NCBI RefSeq assembly: GCF_954871325.1
Contig: NC_088775.1
Span: forward strand, 53,297,561-53,361,560
Source of the DNA: Gordionus sp. m RMFG-2023
Taxonomy: Eukaryota > Nematomorpha > Gordioida > Chordodea > Parachordodidae
DNA length: 64,000 bases
Direction: 5' to 3'
Positions 1 to 10,019 of this stretch are shown in pieces. Each line of letters begins with the position of its first letter. Within the stretch, counting starts at the first letter, position 1. The translations under genes and the position numbers were made by a program. The notes under the pieces are model-generated. The model saw nothing but the letters and a program-made list of their open reading frames with translations. It did not search any database and had not been told where the DNA came from.

Positions 1-117
1 AATATGTGTAATTCTTATGCAAATAATGGTATTTAAAAAAATATGATGATATTATCTTATAAATAATACTTTTTTTACAAAAAAAATGATTATATATTAA
101 AACTAATAAAATTTTAT

Positions 118-1170
118 TGCTAATTTTTGATTTGAATTTAAAATGAGAGATTACTTTTCTCTGAGATTTTGCTAATTCATCTAGAATCAAATTTTTAAAA
201 AGTTTTTCACCGGTTGTGTTTCTTAAATAGGTTTTTAACCTTTTTAAAGTTGAAAAAGACATTTCATTGCAGGTACTAATTGGCAAGGTAGCTAAAATAA
301 TTAATAATGTTTTGATATTAGGCAGGGAATCTAAAATGCAATTACACATGGAAAGGGCCTGCAAAGCATTTTTTGGTCTCAAAGAATACCCTATTCTGTC
401 AAGAGTTTTATACCAAAATTCGACATCACAAAGTAACTTATCATATGAACCTACGAAATCATCAGCATAAAACTCTGAGATTTTTTTTAATATCCTCTCG
501 TGTTTCAAGTGTAATCAACAGTTTAGACTCAACCGGCAAAAGAAAATAAAAGCTTTTAAAATATAATTATGACTAAAAAATCTTTCTTTTAATTGAAATA
601 AAAATTTATCAATAAGGGGAATAAAAATGTATATTTTATAAAAATCCCCAATCGTAGATGCATCAATATTTTATCGATTGAATTGTCTAGAGACTACTCT
701 AGGTTTAAAAAGTTCAATTCCAAACATATTAGCAATCTCTACATTTTCATATATTTCATGAAATATTTCATCCACATTCTCTCTGATATTTGTTAATATT
801 AAAACAATATCCTTTGCTCTATTCATAATCTCCCTTAAATCCAAATCAATATTTTGTAGCATTTTGCTAAAATCATATGTATAATTAAATAAAAAATAAA
901 ATCATTGAATTGAAATTAAAAACTGTGGCTTAATAATAGCCTGCAGAATATTTTCGGCATTTGCTGAATCTTTTTCCTTGCTTGATATATAAAATTCTAG
1001 TGCTGCAAAGACAACATCATATATTTCAATAAAGAGTTTCACCGACTGTTGTTTTTCGATGAATCTCGTCGGACAAAATCTTTTTAGTTTTTATTTTTGA
1101 TTTTTTGAGTCAATATCATGATACGTTTCAATAAATAACTCCCTTTTTTTGGGTGGTGTGAAATAGCTGC
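118..1170 (-). pseudogene. hAT transposase, C-terminal half, broken
   Basis: This is a decayed cut-and-paste DNA transposase of the hAT superfamily, of the animal ZMYM1-like / '52 kDa repressor'-like type. Reading leftward, recognisable blocks follow the family order: FTPPKKRELF, then KRFCPTRFIEKQQSVKLF (family C-x-TRW-x-E motif), LQNIDLDLREIM, LRENVDEIF, FKPRVVSRQFNR (family PR-x3-RQ-x2-R), FIPLIDKFLFQLKERF, and the dimerisation domain ILATLPISTCNEMSFSTL followed by KRLKTYLRNTTGEKL. The longest uninterrupted piece is 671-862 (63 codons). The frame from 1170 down to about 500 has stops at 1091-1093, 902-904, 671-673, 573-575 and 567-569. The reading frame then shifts near 475-500 before the dimerisation domain. 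The N-terminal BED/zinc-finger part was not found, nor were terminal inverted repeats. The small plus-strand ORF at 267-470 is the antisense shadow of the dimerisation domain. The family call is firm; activity is excluded. Confidence 0.85.
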
Positions 1171-2137
1171 AAACCAAAAATAAATACTAAAATAATCAAA
1201 TGTTATATATTATTATTAATAAATTTAAAACATAAAAATCAAGCGTTTATTAAGAATTTATTAAATTAAAATTAAAAAATTTTAAAAAAAAAATTTAAAA
1301 AAATTTTTTTTTTTCCATTTTTCATAGCCACTGCTCATACAACTAACATTAAAAAGGATCCTAATTTTTCTTCGTCTATATTATTTCTCAGCCTATTTTT
1401 TATAATTTACTTAATGTTCTCTCGCAATTAACTTAGTAAATGATAAAGAAATGTATTTATATGTGAAAAATAAATTAGTGTTTGCACTTGTGTGCATATT
1501 GTAACTTTTAGGAATTTCATACAGGCATATTAAACAATTGTTACATTTATTATCACAATTCACATTCTGAGTTATTACCTTATTCTACTTTTTCATTAGA
1601 CTCCTCACCTTCTCATACGATATCATCGTCCGTTTCATTTAATTCTGCTATTAAATCTTTGAATTCACAGGCAAATGAACACAATTCGTTACGTTATTTA
1701 ACATTCAATATATTTGTTGTGTCCCTTTTTCCAAGGCCTTTTCAGAAATACCTTTACTATTATTTTTATCAAAATGCCTTGGATAAAATTGCACATTCAA
1801 AATAAACTCTTTTTGCAGAAAACCGTTCTGATGTTTATAATTTGATCAATTATATGACGAAATACTTCGACCCTATAATTTCAAATCAAATCCAACAATT
1901 TTTTTTATCTCATTATTTCTTCCAACGATAACATCCACAACCGTTATCGATAATCTGGTATTTAAAAAAAAGTTATGAAGAATATGTTTTTTAATGTTTA
2001 CCTAATAGACTTTAAATAACAAATAAAAGTTTTTTATTAGCTTGCCCATTGTTAAAATTTTTCAAAGGTCCGTTAGCACTTTTTAAATTATTATCCCAAT
2101 TTGATAGAAGGGCGTGGGCTAAAAACCAGATGATTTG
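1171..2137. other. AT-rich stretch without a recognisable gene
   Basis: This is low-complexity A/T sequence, including an A/T hairpin-like run at about 1260-1316. The plus strand is open without a stop from about 1560 to 1803 (roughly 80 codons, no usable ATG), but its conceptual product is serine-rich and matches no family I recognise. The minus strand of the same part has many stops. It could hold the eroded N-terminal part of the neighbouring hAT transposase, but no TTF or BED zinc-finger signature is visible. I assign no function. Confidence 0.5.
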
Positions 2138-3880
2138 GGCAAAAAAATTCAAAAATATTTTAAATAACGATTAACTGAAAAATTTAACATGTTTATAATA
2201 TATATATTTACATATTTGCTTTAAAAATTTTCAAAAAGGTTCACAAATAATGATTATGACAATTGTCACTTTTCTATGGTCATCTTCATTGAAATTTTAA
2301 TATAACATGTTTATAATATATATTTTTGCTTATTTTCTTTAAGTTCCAAATAAGGATTATAACAATTCTCACTTTTCTATGGTACATCTTCACTGAAATT
2401 TTAATTTAACATTTTTACAATATATATTTTTACTCATTTACTTTAAAAAAATTCAAAAAAGTTCAAAAATAACGATTATAACAATTGTCACTTTTCTATG
2501 GTATATCTTCACTGAAATTTTAATTTAACATTTTTACAATATATATTTTTACCGATTTACTTTAAAAAAATTCAAAAATAACGATTATGACAATTGTCAC
2601 TTTTCTATGGTACATCTTGACTGAAATTTTAATTTAACATTTTACAATATATATTTTTACCCATTTGCTTCAAAAAAGTTCAAAAATAATGATTATGACA
2701 AAAATTTAAATTTAACATGTTTACAATATATTTTTACCTATTTGCTTCAAAAAAATTCAAAAAAGTTAAAAAATAACGTTTATGACAATTGTCACTAGAG
2801 ATCTGCAAAGTTAGGCCCGGCCCGGCCTGAATAGGCATCGGGCCGTGCTCGGGCCTAATTCTATTTAAAATAATCGGGTTCGGGCCGGGCCGTGCCGTGC
2901 CTAATATTTTTAAAAAAAATTCCGGGGGTCGGGTCCGACCTTGGATATTTTTTTAAATATATCTAAATTTATCCATTTTATATTGAATTTTTTATGTCAA
3001 ATAAAAATATTTGATTTTATTTTTTGAAACTAAACTACATATAACATATGTCTTTTATTTTGATATATTATAAAGATTAATTTCTATATTTAAATAAATT
3101 CGGGCCGGGCCGGTAAAATTTTTTAAAAAAATTTCGGGTTCGGGCCGGGCGGGCAAAACTTTTCGAAAAAAAATAAAAAATTTCAGCCTGGGCTTGAAAA
3201 ATTAGGCCCGATGCAGATCACTTATTGTCACTCTTCTAAGGTAAATCTTCACTGAATTTATTTTAACATCTTTACAATATATATTTTTACCTATTTACTT
3301 TTAAAAAAATCAAAAAAGTGAAAAAATAACGATTATGACAATTGTCACATATCTATTACGTCAAAAAATTTCAAAAACTTTAGAAATAACGTTTATGACA
3401 ATTGTCACTTATCTATCACTGAAATTTTAATTTAACATATTTACAATCTATATTTTTACCTATTAGAGTCAAAAAAATTCAAAAAACTTTAAAAATAACG
3501 ATTATAACATTTGTTACATATCTATGCTGAATTTTTACTTAAACGTATATACAATCTATATTTTTACCTATATGGGTCAAAAAATTTCAAAAAACTTTAG
3601 AAATAAGGATTATGACAATTGTCACTTATCTAGGGCACATCTTTATGAAATTTTAATTTAACATATTTACAATTTATGTTTTTACCCATTAGCGTCAAAA
3701 ATAAACTAATATGTTAAAAAATACAGATTATGATAATTGTCATTTTTAGAAAGGAACATCATCATTGAATTTAGTACTTACATCTTTATAATATAAATTA
3801 TATTTATATCCTTTTCTGTCAAAGATTTCATAAATGTTAAAAAATAACATGACAATTATCACAAAGACGATCATGTAAAA
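2138..3880. repeat. Satellite A, ~105-120 bp tandem repeat
   Basis: About fifteen diverged head-to-tail units share the core GACAATTGTCAC, then TTTTCTATGG, a TTTACAATATATATTTTTAC block and an AAAAAATTCAAAAAAG block. The core recurs at about 2261, 2364, 2483, 2592, 2788, 3340, 3400, 3508, 3617, 3735 and 3853, giving spacings near 103-119 bp and one shortened unit of 60 bp. GACAATTGTC is a perfect palindrome. Units are poorly conserved, especially toward the right end, so the array looks old. It is interrupted at 2796-3223 by a non-autonomous hAT element. No coding potential is seen. Confidence 0.85.
2796..3223. mobile_element. Non-autonomous hAT element (MITE-like), 428 bp
   Basis: This GC-rich insertion sits inside AT-rich satellite A. 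The left end TAGAGATCTGCA and the reverse complement of the right end, AAGTGATCTGCA, form a short imperfect terminal inverted repeat. The satellite's own ATTGTCAC is present on both sides (2788-2795 and 3224-3231). This is an 8-bp target duplication with T at position 2 and A at position 7, as hAT elements prefer. Subterminal regions are packed with GGGCCGGGCCG-type motifs and the middle is AT-rich. There is no ORF, so it must have been moved by a transposase encoded elsewhere. The intact target duplication makes it younger than the satellite array it split. Confidence 0.85.
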
Positions 3881-4400
3881 TAACTTATAAAAGTTTAATA
3901 TAAATATTTAAAAATAAATTATTTAAACTAGTTCTTATATACTAAAAATATAGATAATTTTACAAAAATGATAAAAATAAACTTATAAATAAAAGATTTC
4001 AATTAAAAAATTGTTTATTTAAATAAAATTTACAAAAGAATTAATAAAAAAGTTTATTAACAAAAAAGAAAAAATCATTTAAAATTCAAATCAAATCAAA
4101 TTTTGCTTAAAATTTGGGCGTGAAAATCATTAATTAATTGTAACAAAAATGATATTACTTAACATTGCAGCCATTTTTTTATTAAAATCAAATAAATATT
4201 CATTTTCATAATATATTATAAAATAAAAAATAAAAAATTATATCATTTCTTTAAAATATAATAAATATTTATATATAAATAAATTAAATTATTTTACTTA
4301 AAATAAATTAATAATAATTAATGCTTGTAATTTCTATTTACGACTTACTCAAGTAAAAGTCTAAATTAAAAAAAAAATTTGTAGTTAATTAAAGATAAAA
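3881..4400. other. AT-rich spacer, nothing recognised
   Basis: This is a very AT-rich sequence between satellite A and the short-period GACTTGAG repeats. I see no ORF, RNA gene or repeat unit in it. The motif ACGACTTACTCAAG at about 4340 faintly resembles the repeats that follow and may be a decayed start of the same element. Confidence 0.4.
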
Positions 4401-4404
4401 ACTA

Positions 4405-4617
4405 ATTTAAAATCACGACTTGAGTCAACTTGAGTTCACGACTTGGGTCGACTTGAGTCGACTTGAGTTCACAATTTGATACGACTTGAGTTCACGACTT
4501 GAGTCGATTTAAGTTTACGAGTCGAGTTGACTTGAGTTAACGACTTGAGTTCACGACTCGAGAGTTTAGAATCAGTTTTCGACTAAGTCGACTCGACTCA
4601 GTCGTTTAACAACACTA
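4405..4617. repeat. GACTTGAGT-rich minisatellite, probable end of a hAT-like element
   Basis: Short direct repeats of GACTTGAGTTCAC and GTCGACTTGAGTC run from about 4405 to 4560. The segment then ends with ACTCGACTCAGTCGTTTAACAACACTAG. Read inward, that terminus starts CTAGTGTTGTTAAACGACTG, a form common for hAT-like elements that carry TCGAGTCGAC subterminal repeats. A matching left terminus was not found, so the boundary and the class are inferred. The 11-mer GTGTTGTTAAA also occurs at 7454. Confidence 0.5.
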
Positions 4618-5902
4618 GTCATACCTATCAAGACCAAGAATGAAGACTTTCAATCAAACCATATTAAAGTTAGCCTTTATTTCATACCCATATCAAAAAA
4701 AAATTTTACACCCCCCCCCCCCCTTCCCACCATCACCCCCCAGATAAGTCATACACAATCAAGATCAAAAATGATAACTTTCAGTTAAACCATATTAAAA
4801 TTAGCTTTTATTTCTTACATATATCAAAAAAAATTATTTTTTACACCATCTCCCCTTCACCCCACTTATACCTCTCAGAACAAGCCATACCTATCAAGAC
4901 CAAGAATGAAGACTTTCTGTCAAACCTTATTAAAATTAGCTTTTATTTGATACCCATATTAAAAAAAATATTTCTTACACACCATACCATAATCCCCAAA
5001 CCCCAGACCAAGTCATACCTATCAAGACCAAAAATGAAGACTTTCAGTCAAACCTTATTAAAATTATCTTTTATTTGATACCCATATCAAAATTAATTAT
5101 TACACCCCCCCCCCCCCCTATCCCATTCCCCAGACGAAGTCATACCCATCAAGACCAAGAATGATTACTTTCAGTCAAACCATATTAAAATTAGCTTTTA
5201 TTTAATACTCATATCAAAAAAAATATTTTTTACACACCCTAACCATAATCTCCAAAACCCAGACCAAATCATACCATCAAGACTAAGAATGAAGACTTTC
5301 AGTCAACATATTAAAATTAGCTTTTATTAGATACACATATCAAAAATAAATATTTACACCCCACCCCCCTTCAATAACACAACCCAGAACAAGTCATACC
5401 CAGCAAGACCAAAAATGAAGACTTTCAGTCAAACCTTATTAAAATTAGCTTTTATTTGATACCCATATAAACAAAATCTAATTTATACACCCTTCCTTCA
5501 CCCCCACCTTCTAGGCCAAGTCATACCCATCAGGACCAAGATAGAAGACTTACAGTCAATCCTTATTAAAATTAGCTTTTATTTGTTTACCATATCAAAA
5601 AAAATTATTATTTACACACACCCCCACACCCCAGACCAAGTCATACCCATCAAGGCCAAGAATGATAACTTTCAGTCAAACCATATTAAAATTAGCTTTT
5701 ATTTGATACCCATATCAAAAAAAAATTTTTTTACACACCATTACCATAATCCCCAAACCCCAGACTAAGTCATACCCATCAAGATCAAGAATGAAGACTT
5801 TCAGTCAACATATTAAAATTAGCTTTTATTTGATACCTATATCAAAAAAAATATTTACACCCCCCCCCCCCCTTCCATACATTCCTCAGAACATGTCATA
5901 CC
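4618..5902. repeat. Satellite B, ~128 bp tandem repeat with poly-C tracts
   Basis: Ten units begin with AGTCATACCYATCAAGACCA, with starts near 4618, 4748, 4884, 5012, 5139, 5268, 5393, 5520, 5640 and 5769, and an eleventh partial start at 5895. Spacing is 120-136 bp. Each unit continues with GAAGACTTTCAGTCAAACC, ATTAAAATTAGCTTTTATTTGA, a CATATCAAAAAAAATATT block and a C-rich segment ending in CCCAGACCAAG. Several units carry runs of ten or more C (near 4710, 5106 and 5860), which are prone to length change. The ORF at 5583-5768 only reads through two units and is not a gene. Confidence 0.9.
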
Positions 5903-6945
5903 CCGCTATAACATAAGGTTTAAAATTTGATTTCCGAAATAAATAATGAAGATGCTTAATTTGGGGCATCATTAGGAAGAGAAAAAAATTCTCTACCGTT
6001 ATACGTTAAAATAATTTTAAAAAAAATTAATTTTAGGTGTTTTTTATTTTTGGCGCCATATCTACGGTCAATAGCTGGAAAACGGTGATGGTACAAATCA
6101 AGTTTGAAACGGTACAAATCGGGTACAAATCAATCCCGTTTAAAAATTAAAAAAATCTCAAATTTTTAATATCGGGGTGCGGGGGTGGGGGGGGCTAACT
6201 TTACGCTATAATATAAGGTTTAAAATTTGATTTCCGAAATAAATAATGAAGATAAAGCTTAATTTGAGGCATCATTAGGAAGAGAAAAAAATTCTCTACA
6301 GTTGTACCTTAAAAATATTTTAAAAAAAATAAGTGTTGAGTGTTATTTATTTTTGGCGCCATATCTTTAACGGTCAATAGCTGGTAAACGGTAATAGTAC
6401 AAATCGAGTTTGAAACGATACAAATCGGTACAAATCGGGTACATATCAATCCCGTTCTAAAAATTTGAAAAATCTCAAATTTTGAATATCGGGGAAGGGG
6501 GAAGGCTAACTTCAGGCTATAATATAACGTTTAAAATATGATTTCCGAAATAAATAATGAAGATAAAGCTTAATTTGAGACATCATTAGGAAGAGAAAAA
6601 AATTCTCTACCGTTGTACGTTAAAAAATTTTTAAAAAATCTAATTTTGAGTGTTTTTTATTTTTGGCGCCATATTTTCAACGGTCAATAGCTGGAAAACG
6701 GTGATGGTACAAATCGAACTGAAAACGGTACAAATCATTCACTATCGACCTATTCACTTTTTATTTTTAAGTTCAAAAATTGGGGGGGGGGCTGTCGTGA
6801 AGTTGGCCCCCCATTTTGTTCTTTGAATATCTCAAAAACGGTGATGGTACAAATCGAACTGAAAACGGTACAAATCGGGTACTAATCACACCAACTGATA
6901 AACCATTGAAAATCAAAAATTGTGGGGCCAACTTCACGGACCTTT
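5903..6945. repeat. Satellite C, ~305 bp tandem repeat, about three units
   Basis: Units start at about 5904, 6204 and 6515 (spacings 300 and 311 bp) with CGCTATAATATAAGGTTTAA, followed by TTTCCGAAATAAATAATGAA, a GGAAGAGAAAAAAATTCTCT palindrome-like block, TTTTTGGCGCCATAT, and paired ACGGTACAAATC motifs. They end in a G-rich run and GGCTAACTTCACG. The last part (about 6720-6945) is rearranged: the ACGGTGATGGTACAAATCGA block recurs, and the GTGAAGTTGGCCCC motif appears in opposite orientations at about 6796-6810 and 6924-6938. The array abuts satellite B with no spacer. The ORF at 6816-7004 is chance. Confidence 0.8.
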
Positions 6946-7292
6946 ATTTATATTATATTTTTTGTTTAAAATTTTTTTTTTTTTTTTTTAAATTCTTATT
7001 TTAATTTATATTTTAAAAAATTTTCTCTTTCCAAAAATAAATCTCTTTTTTAAAATAAAATTTACAATTATAATGAGTAATTTATCTTTATATTCTATTT
7101 CAAGCAATGCCATTACTATGATGGATTCTCAAGAGATAGTAGAAGATGAAGTAATTTATATTAATTTTATATTTAAAACTAATGAACTAAATGTTTTATA
7201 ATAATATTTAGAGTTAGAATTCATAACAGAAGAATGATGATGTAAGTTTTAATATTTTTTTATATATTTAATTTAAATTATTATACCCAATT
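6946..7292. other. AT-rich spacer with a tiny open frame
   Basis: A poly-T run lies at about 6970-6990. An ATG at 7073 opens a 42-codon frame beginning MSNLSLYSISSNAITMMDSQ and ending near 7201. A GTAATT at 7151 and a GATGATGTAAGT at about 7235 look like possible splice donors. I could not build a consistent spliced frame and recognise no domain. This is most likely chance or a scrap of a transposon's first exon. Confidence 0.3.
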
Positions 7293-7453
7293 AGTGTTTT
7301 CTGCCTGGGTTCAAGCCGGTTCAGAAGTTATTTAAGATACCAATTTAGAAAAATGGTAAAAATATTTTATTCAAAAATAGCATGACTAATGAACCGGTTT
7401 GAATATGAGTCGTTTTGCCGGTCTCGCTCAACCATTTAACAACAGAAGACATT
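7293..7453. mobile_element. Small inverted-repeat element, ~161 bp
   Basis: The left end AGTGTTTTCTG (7293-7303) pairs with the reverse complement of CAGAAGACATT (7443-7453), matching at 9 of 11 positions. Inside, TTCAAGCCGGTTCA (about 7310) and TGAACCGGTTTGAA (about 7393) form a second inverted pair. No ORF is present and I see no convincing 8-bp target duplication. It looks like a tiny non-autonomous DNA element; the class is uncertain. Confidence 0.5.
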
Positions 7454-7505
7454 GTGTTGTTAAAAAGACAGTTTACCCGACTCAGAGTCTCTAGACGTTA
7501 CAAAA

Positions 7506-8312
7506 CCAGGGATGCGAACCCGGCAAAATTTAAGCCCCGGGTTCGGTTCGGTTTATGAATATATTTTGAACCCGGGTTTGGTTCCGGGTTTAGCTCGGGT
7601 TTAAGAATTTTTGAATTGATATTAAAAACTAGACATAAATTTGGTATAAAAATAAATTTTTTATTTTATTTATAGGCAAAATACATTTAAAAATACAAAA
7701 CAGTCACAAACCTTGAAATAAAAGAGTTAAAGAGGATAAATTTTAAATAGCAATGATTTCATAGAATTAAAAAACAGATATATAAATTTAATATCAATTA
7801 TAATATACACTTCATTAATATATATTAAAAATTAATCTGAACAAAAAATAAATCAATATAATAATTTTTACTTTGACTTGTTCATTCCTTTAATTAGTAA
7901 TATTTGAGACTAAGTTAAAAATTAATAAATGGCGTGAATGTATTTAATTGCTTTAAATTTATTTAACACTCCAATAGGAATCTTTAAAAATAAATTTTAA
8001 AAAAAATTAAAAAATGGCGTAAATGAATTAAGTTGTTTAAAATTTATTATCACTTCACTTAAAAGGTATTATGATAATATTATAAAATCTCAATTAAATT
8101 ATTAATATTTGAATTTACAATTATACAAATATCTTAATATATGATTTTAAACAATACACTGAATCCGCTTGAACCCGGGTTCAATAAAATTCCTGAGTTC
8201 GGTTCGGGTTTTAAAAATTTTATAAATAGGTTCAAGTTCGTTTCGGGATCTGATTTTTTTATCAAAAACCCGGGTTTACTCCTCCAGGTTCAGGTTCTGT
8301 TCAAATCCCTGG
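7506..8312. mobile_element. Non-autonomous hAT-like element with CCCGGGTTCGG subterminal repeats, ~807 bp
   Basis: The left end CCAGGGATGCGAAC and the reverse complement of the right end, CCAGGGATTTGAAC, form a terminal inverted repeat of about 14 bp beginning CAGGGAT, typical of hAT-type elements. Both subterminal regions carry repeated GAACCCGGGTTCGG / TTCGGTTCGGGTT motifs (about 7515-7605 and 8160-8305). The roughly 550-bp middle is plain AT-rich DNA without an ORF. The flanks TTACAAAA and TCAAACAA only partly agree, so a target duplication is eroded or absent. The 66-codon frame at 8141-8341 runs across the right end and is not a gene. Confidence 0.65.
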
Positions 8313-8690
8313 TCAAACAATTGGCATCTTCTTTATTTTAAACTCTTATCTTTATAGGCCAATTTTTACAAAATTGGCAGCTCCTATGATTGGATACCTA
8401 AATCTATATTCTATAAGTGCCTTATAAAAAATCTTAAGAATATAATTATTTTTTTAATTTTAATTTTTGTAAAAGTGATAATTTTGTTCAACAAATGGGT
8501 GAGGCAAACCACTTCAAGAGACTTCCTAAACCATTGGTTTTTTTGTATAGAATAATTTTATTGTTCAAAGTATGATAATACTTATAAATTGTAGCTAATA
8601 AAAATTGAAACTTAATTTTGGCTAATTTAATAAACATTTTGGTAAAAAAAATATGAATTAGAGATTAAGATTTCTTAGCATTCCCAAACC
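8313..8690. other. AT-rich spacer, nothing recognised
   Basis: This is plain AT-rich sequence between the hAT-like element and the LINE-like fragment. No ORF, repeat or RNA gene is visible. Confidence 0.5.
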
Positions 8691-9167
8691 AATCATACCT
8701 GTGATGAAGTACTTAAGTGCTTGAAGTCCTTCAAAAAAGGGACGACAGGTAGGTATGGTTTCAGACCCGGTTTTTTGCTGATTTAATTCAGTGCTCTGAT
8801 AATGGTTTTATTTACCCTTTGATAAAATCATTAACTGAACTTTGCAATAATATCCTCTTATGCGTAGTTCCTCTTTGTATTCGTACAATTCTTTTTGGCG
8901 CTCGTCTTGTTTCTTTAACCAAGCCGGATCACGGCGGCAAAAGACTTGTCTGGGATATCTCGTGTGTTATCTCCTTTCCGGCTAACGGAAATACCGCACT
9001 CTTGGAACTCCAAGAACTCGATAGCTTTAATAAATATAGATTCCAATTCTTTTATATTTATTCCCCTAATTTTTAGCATTCTGGGAAACCCTGGTCCCCA
9101 ATCCCTAAAGTTCTTAAATCAATTGGATAGAAGAATTGCATTAAGGACAGGGGTCACAAACGAGTAA
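8691..9167 (+). pseudogene. LINE-like retroelement fragment: reverse transcriptase fingers plus endonuclease-like tail, broken
   Basis: Three consecutive pieces match one invertebrate retroelement family in order. DEVLKCLKSFKKGTTGRYGF (from 8703) corresponds to the region just before the reverse transcriptase. After a frame change near 8780 comes DLIQCSDNG and then SLTELCNNILLCVVPLCIRT followed by FGARLVSLTKPDHGG, the fingers region. Directly after this GG (about 8937) reads KRLVWDISC, then LLELQELDSFNKYRF. This resembles the restriction-like endonuclease tail of R2/R4/NeSL-type LINEs (WD-x-TC, then A-x-E-x2-K-x2-KY). A second frame change near 9045 leads to LGNPGPQSLKFLNQLDRRIA, ending at a stop at 9165-9167. 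The catalytic palm with the YADD-type motif is missing, so a deletion joins the fingers to the tail. The clade name is inferred. Confidence 0.6.
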
Positions 9168-9249
9168 ACAAAAAATCCAATTCGAAATCCTTTTCCCTCC
9201 TAGTTTAGCACTTATAATTTTCAAAATATATTTTTTTAGCGGTTTAAAT

Positions 9250-9345
9250 CAGGGTTGTGCATTTGACCAGTCAAATATGTTTCGGTCAATTGACCGATAT
9301 TTGACCGGTCAAATATGGTCAAATTCAAATATATGTTTTTTTAAG
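9250..9345. mobile_element. Terminus of a second hAT element with TGACCGGTCAAAT subterminal repeats
   Basis: CAGGGTTGTGCA at 9250-9261 is a typical hAT terminal inverted repeat. It is followed by clustered TTTGACCAGTCAAATA, TCAATTGACCGATA and TTTGACCGGTCAAATA motifs, the last a near-palindrome, as expected for subterminal transposase-binding repeats. The eight bases before it, GTTTAAAT, fit the hAT target preference. The opposite terminus is not seen. Its orientation agrees with the minus-strand transposase remnant to its right, for which this would be the 3' end. Confidence 0.65.
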
Positions 9346-9420
9346 TTAATATTTGAATATAATAGTAAAATGAATCTATATTATTAATATTTTAATTCAT
9401 TGTCATTAAATAACTAACAT

Positions 9421-9790
9421 TTAGCTATCCGTAGCAGATTCCTGTTCTGATTCATATTCAATATTATTATTTTCTTTAATATTTTTTAATCAATTTTCCT
9501 GATGTCTTAGATCTTTAAATGATTTCTATTTATAAAAATTAACCCAAATAGACCTATTTCTTTCAAAAGAAGAAGTAGAACTAGGAATTATTAATCTCTT
9601 AATGAGAATGGTGGGCAAAGTTTAATCTATTAACTTGAGGTCGGAATTGATTGTTTTTGGAAATTACTACTTTCCTAATTCGCTATATTAAACATGCTGT
9701 TTTTGCTTTTGAAATTAATTATATCACTTAAAATATTTTGGTCATCACTATCTTATAAAATAGCTAATTCTAGAATTATATCATTTAAAA
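9421..9790 (-). pseudogene. hAT transposase dimerisation-domain remnant (second hAT element)
   Basis: Reading leftward, DDQNILSDIINFKSKNSMFN is followed, after a frame change, by LPTILIKRLIIPSSTSSFER, then NRSIWVNFYK, KSFKDLRHQEN and an acidic tail ending at a stop at 9421-9423. The order and the SSFERN(W/R)S pattern fit the hAT dimerisation domain of the type with SSxxERNWS and KRNRL. Stops lie at 9675-9677, 9622-9624, 9526-9528 and 9490-9492. Conservation is weaker than in the hAT remnant at the left of the window, and upstream domains were not found. The terminus at 9250 supports the assignment. Confidence 0.6.
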
Positions 9791-10019
9791 TTGATTTATT
9801 GTTATTATAAAAAAAAGGTTATATTAAATTATATATTTTTAAAATTGCTAAAATTTTATACTATCGAAATATATTACATCTGAATCTGTGTCAAACCCAC
9901 AAATATTGATTCCTTCATTGTTATTTTCTACTGCATTGTGAATACTATCGGTCTTTTGATTCTATAAAATATTGTGCATAGTTAATGTTGTTAATGTACT
10001 TAGTCAAAAACTGAGTTCG
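9791..10019. other. AT-rich stretch, nothing firm
   Basis: This is AT-rich sequence between the second hAT remnant and the Gypsy integrase fossil. Part of it may be further eroded hAT coding sequence on the minus strand. No family motif is clear. Confidence 0.35.

Noticed and set aside
267-470. 67-codon plus-strand ORF
   Set aside because: Antisense to the well-matched hAT dimerisation domain on the minus strand.
1560-1803. Plus-strand stretch of about 80 codons without a stop
   Set aside because: It has no start codon, its composition is serine-rich and biased, and it matches no domain I recognise.
5583-7004. Short ORFs at 5583-5768 and 6816-7004
   Set aside because: They read through satellite B and satellite C units and a poly-T run; low-complexity products.
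7073-7240. Possible spliced short gene starting MSNLSLYS
   Set aside because: Candidate donor and acceptor sites do not give a consistent open frame, and no domain is recognisable.
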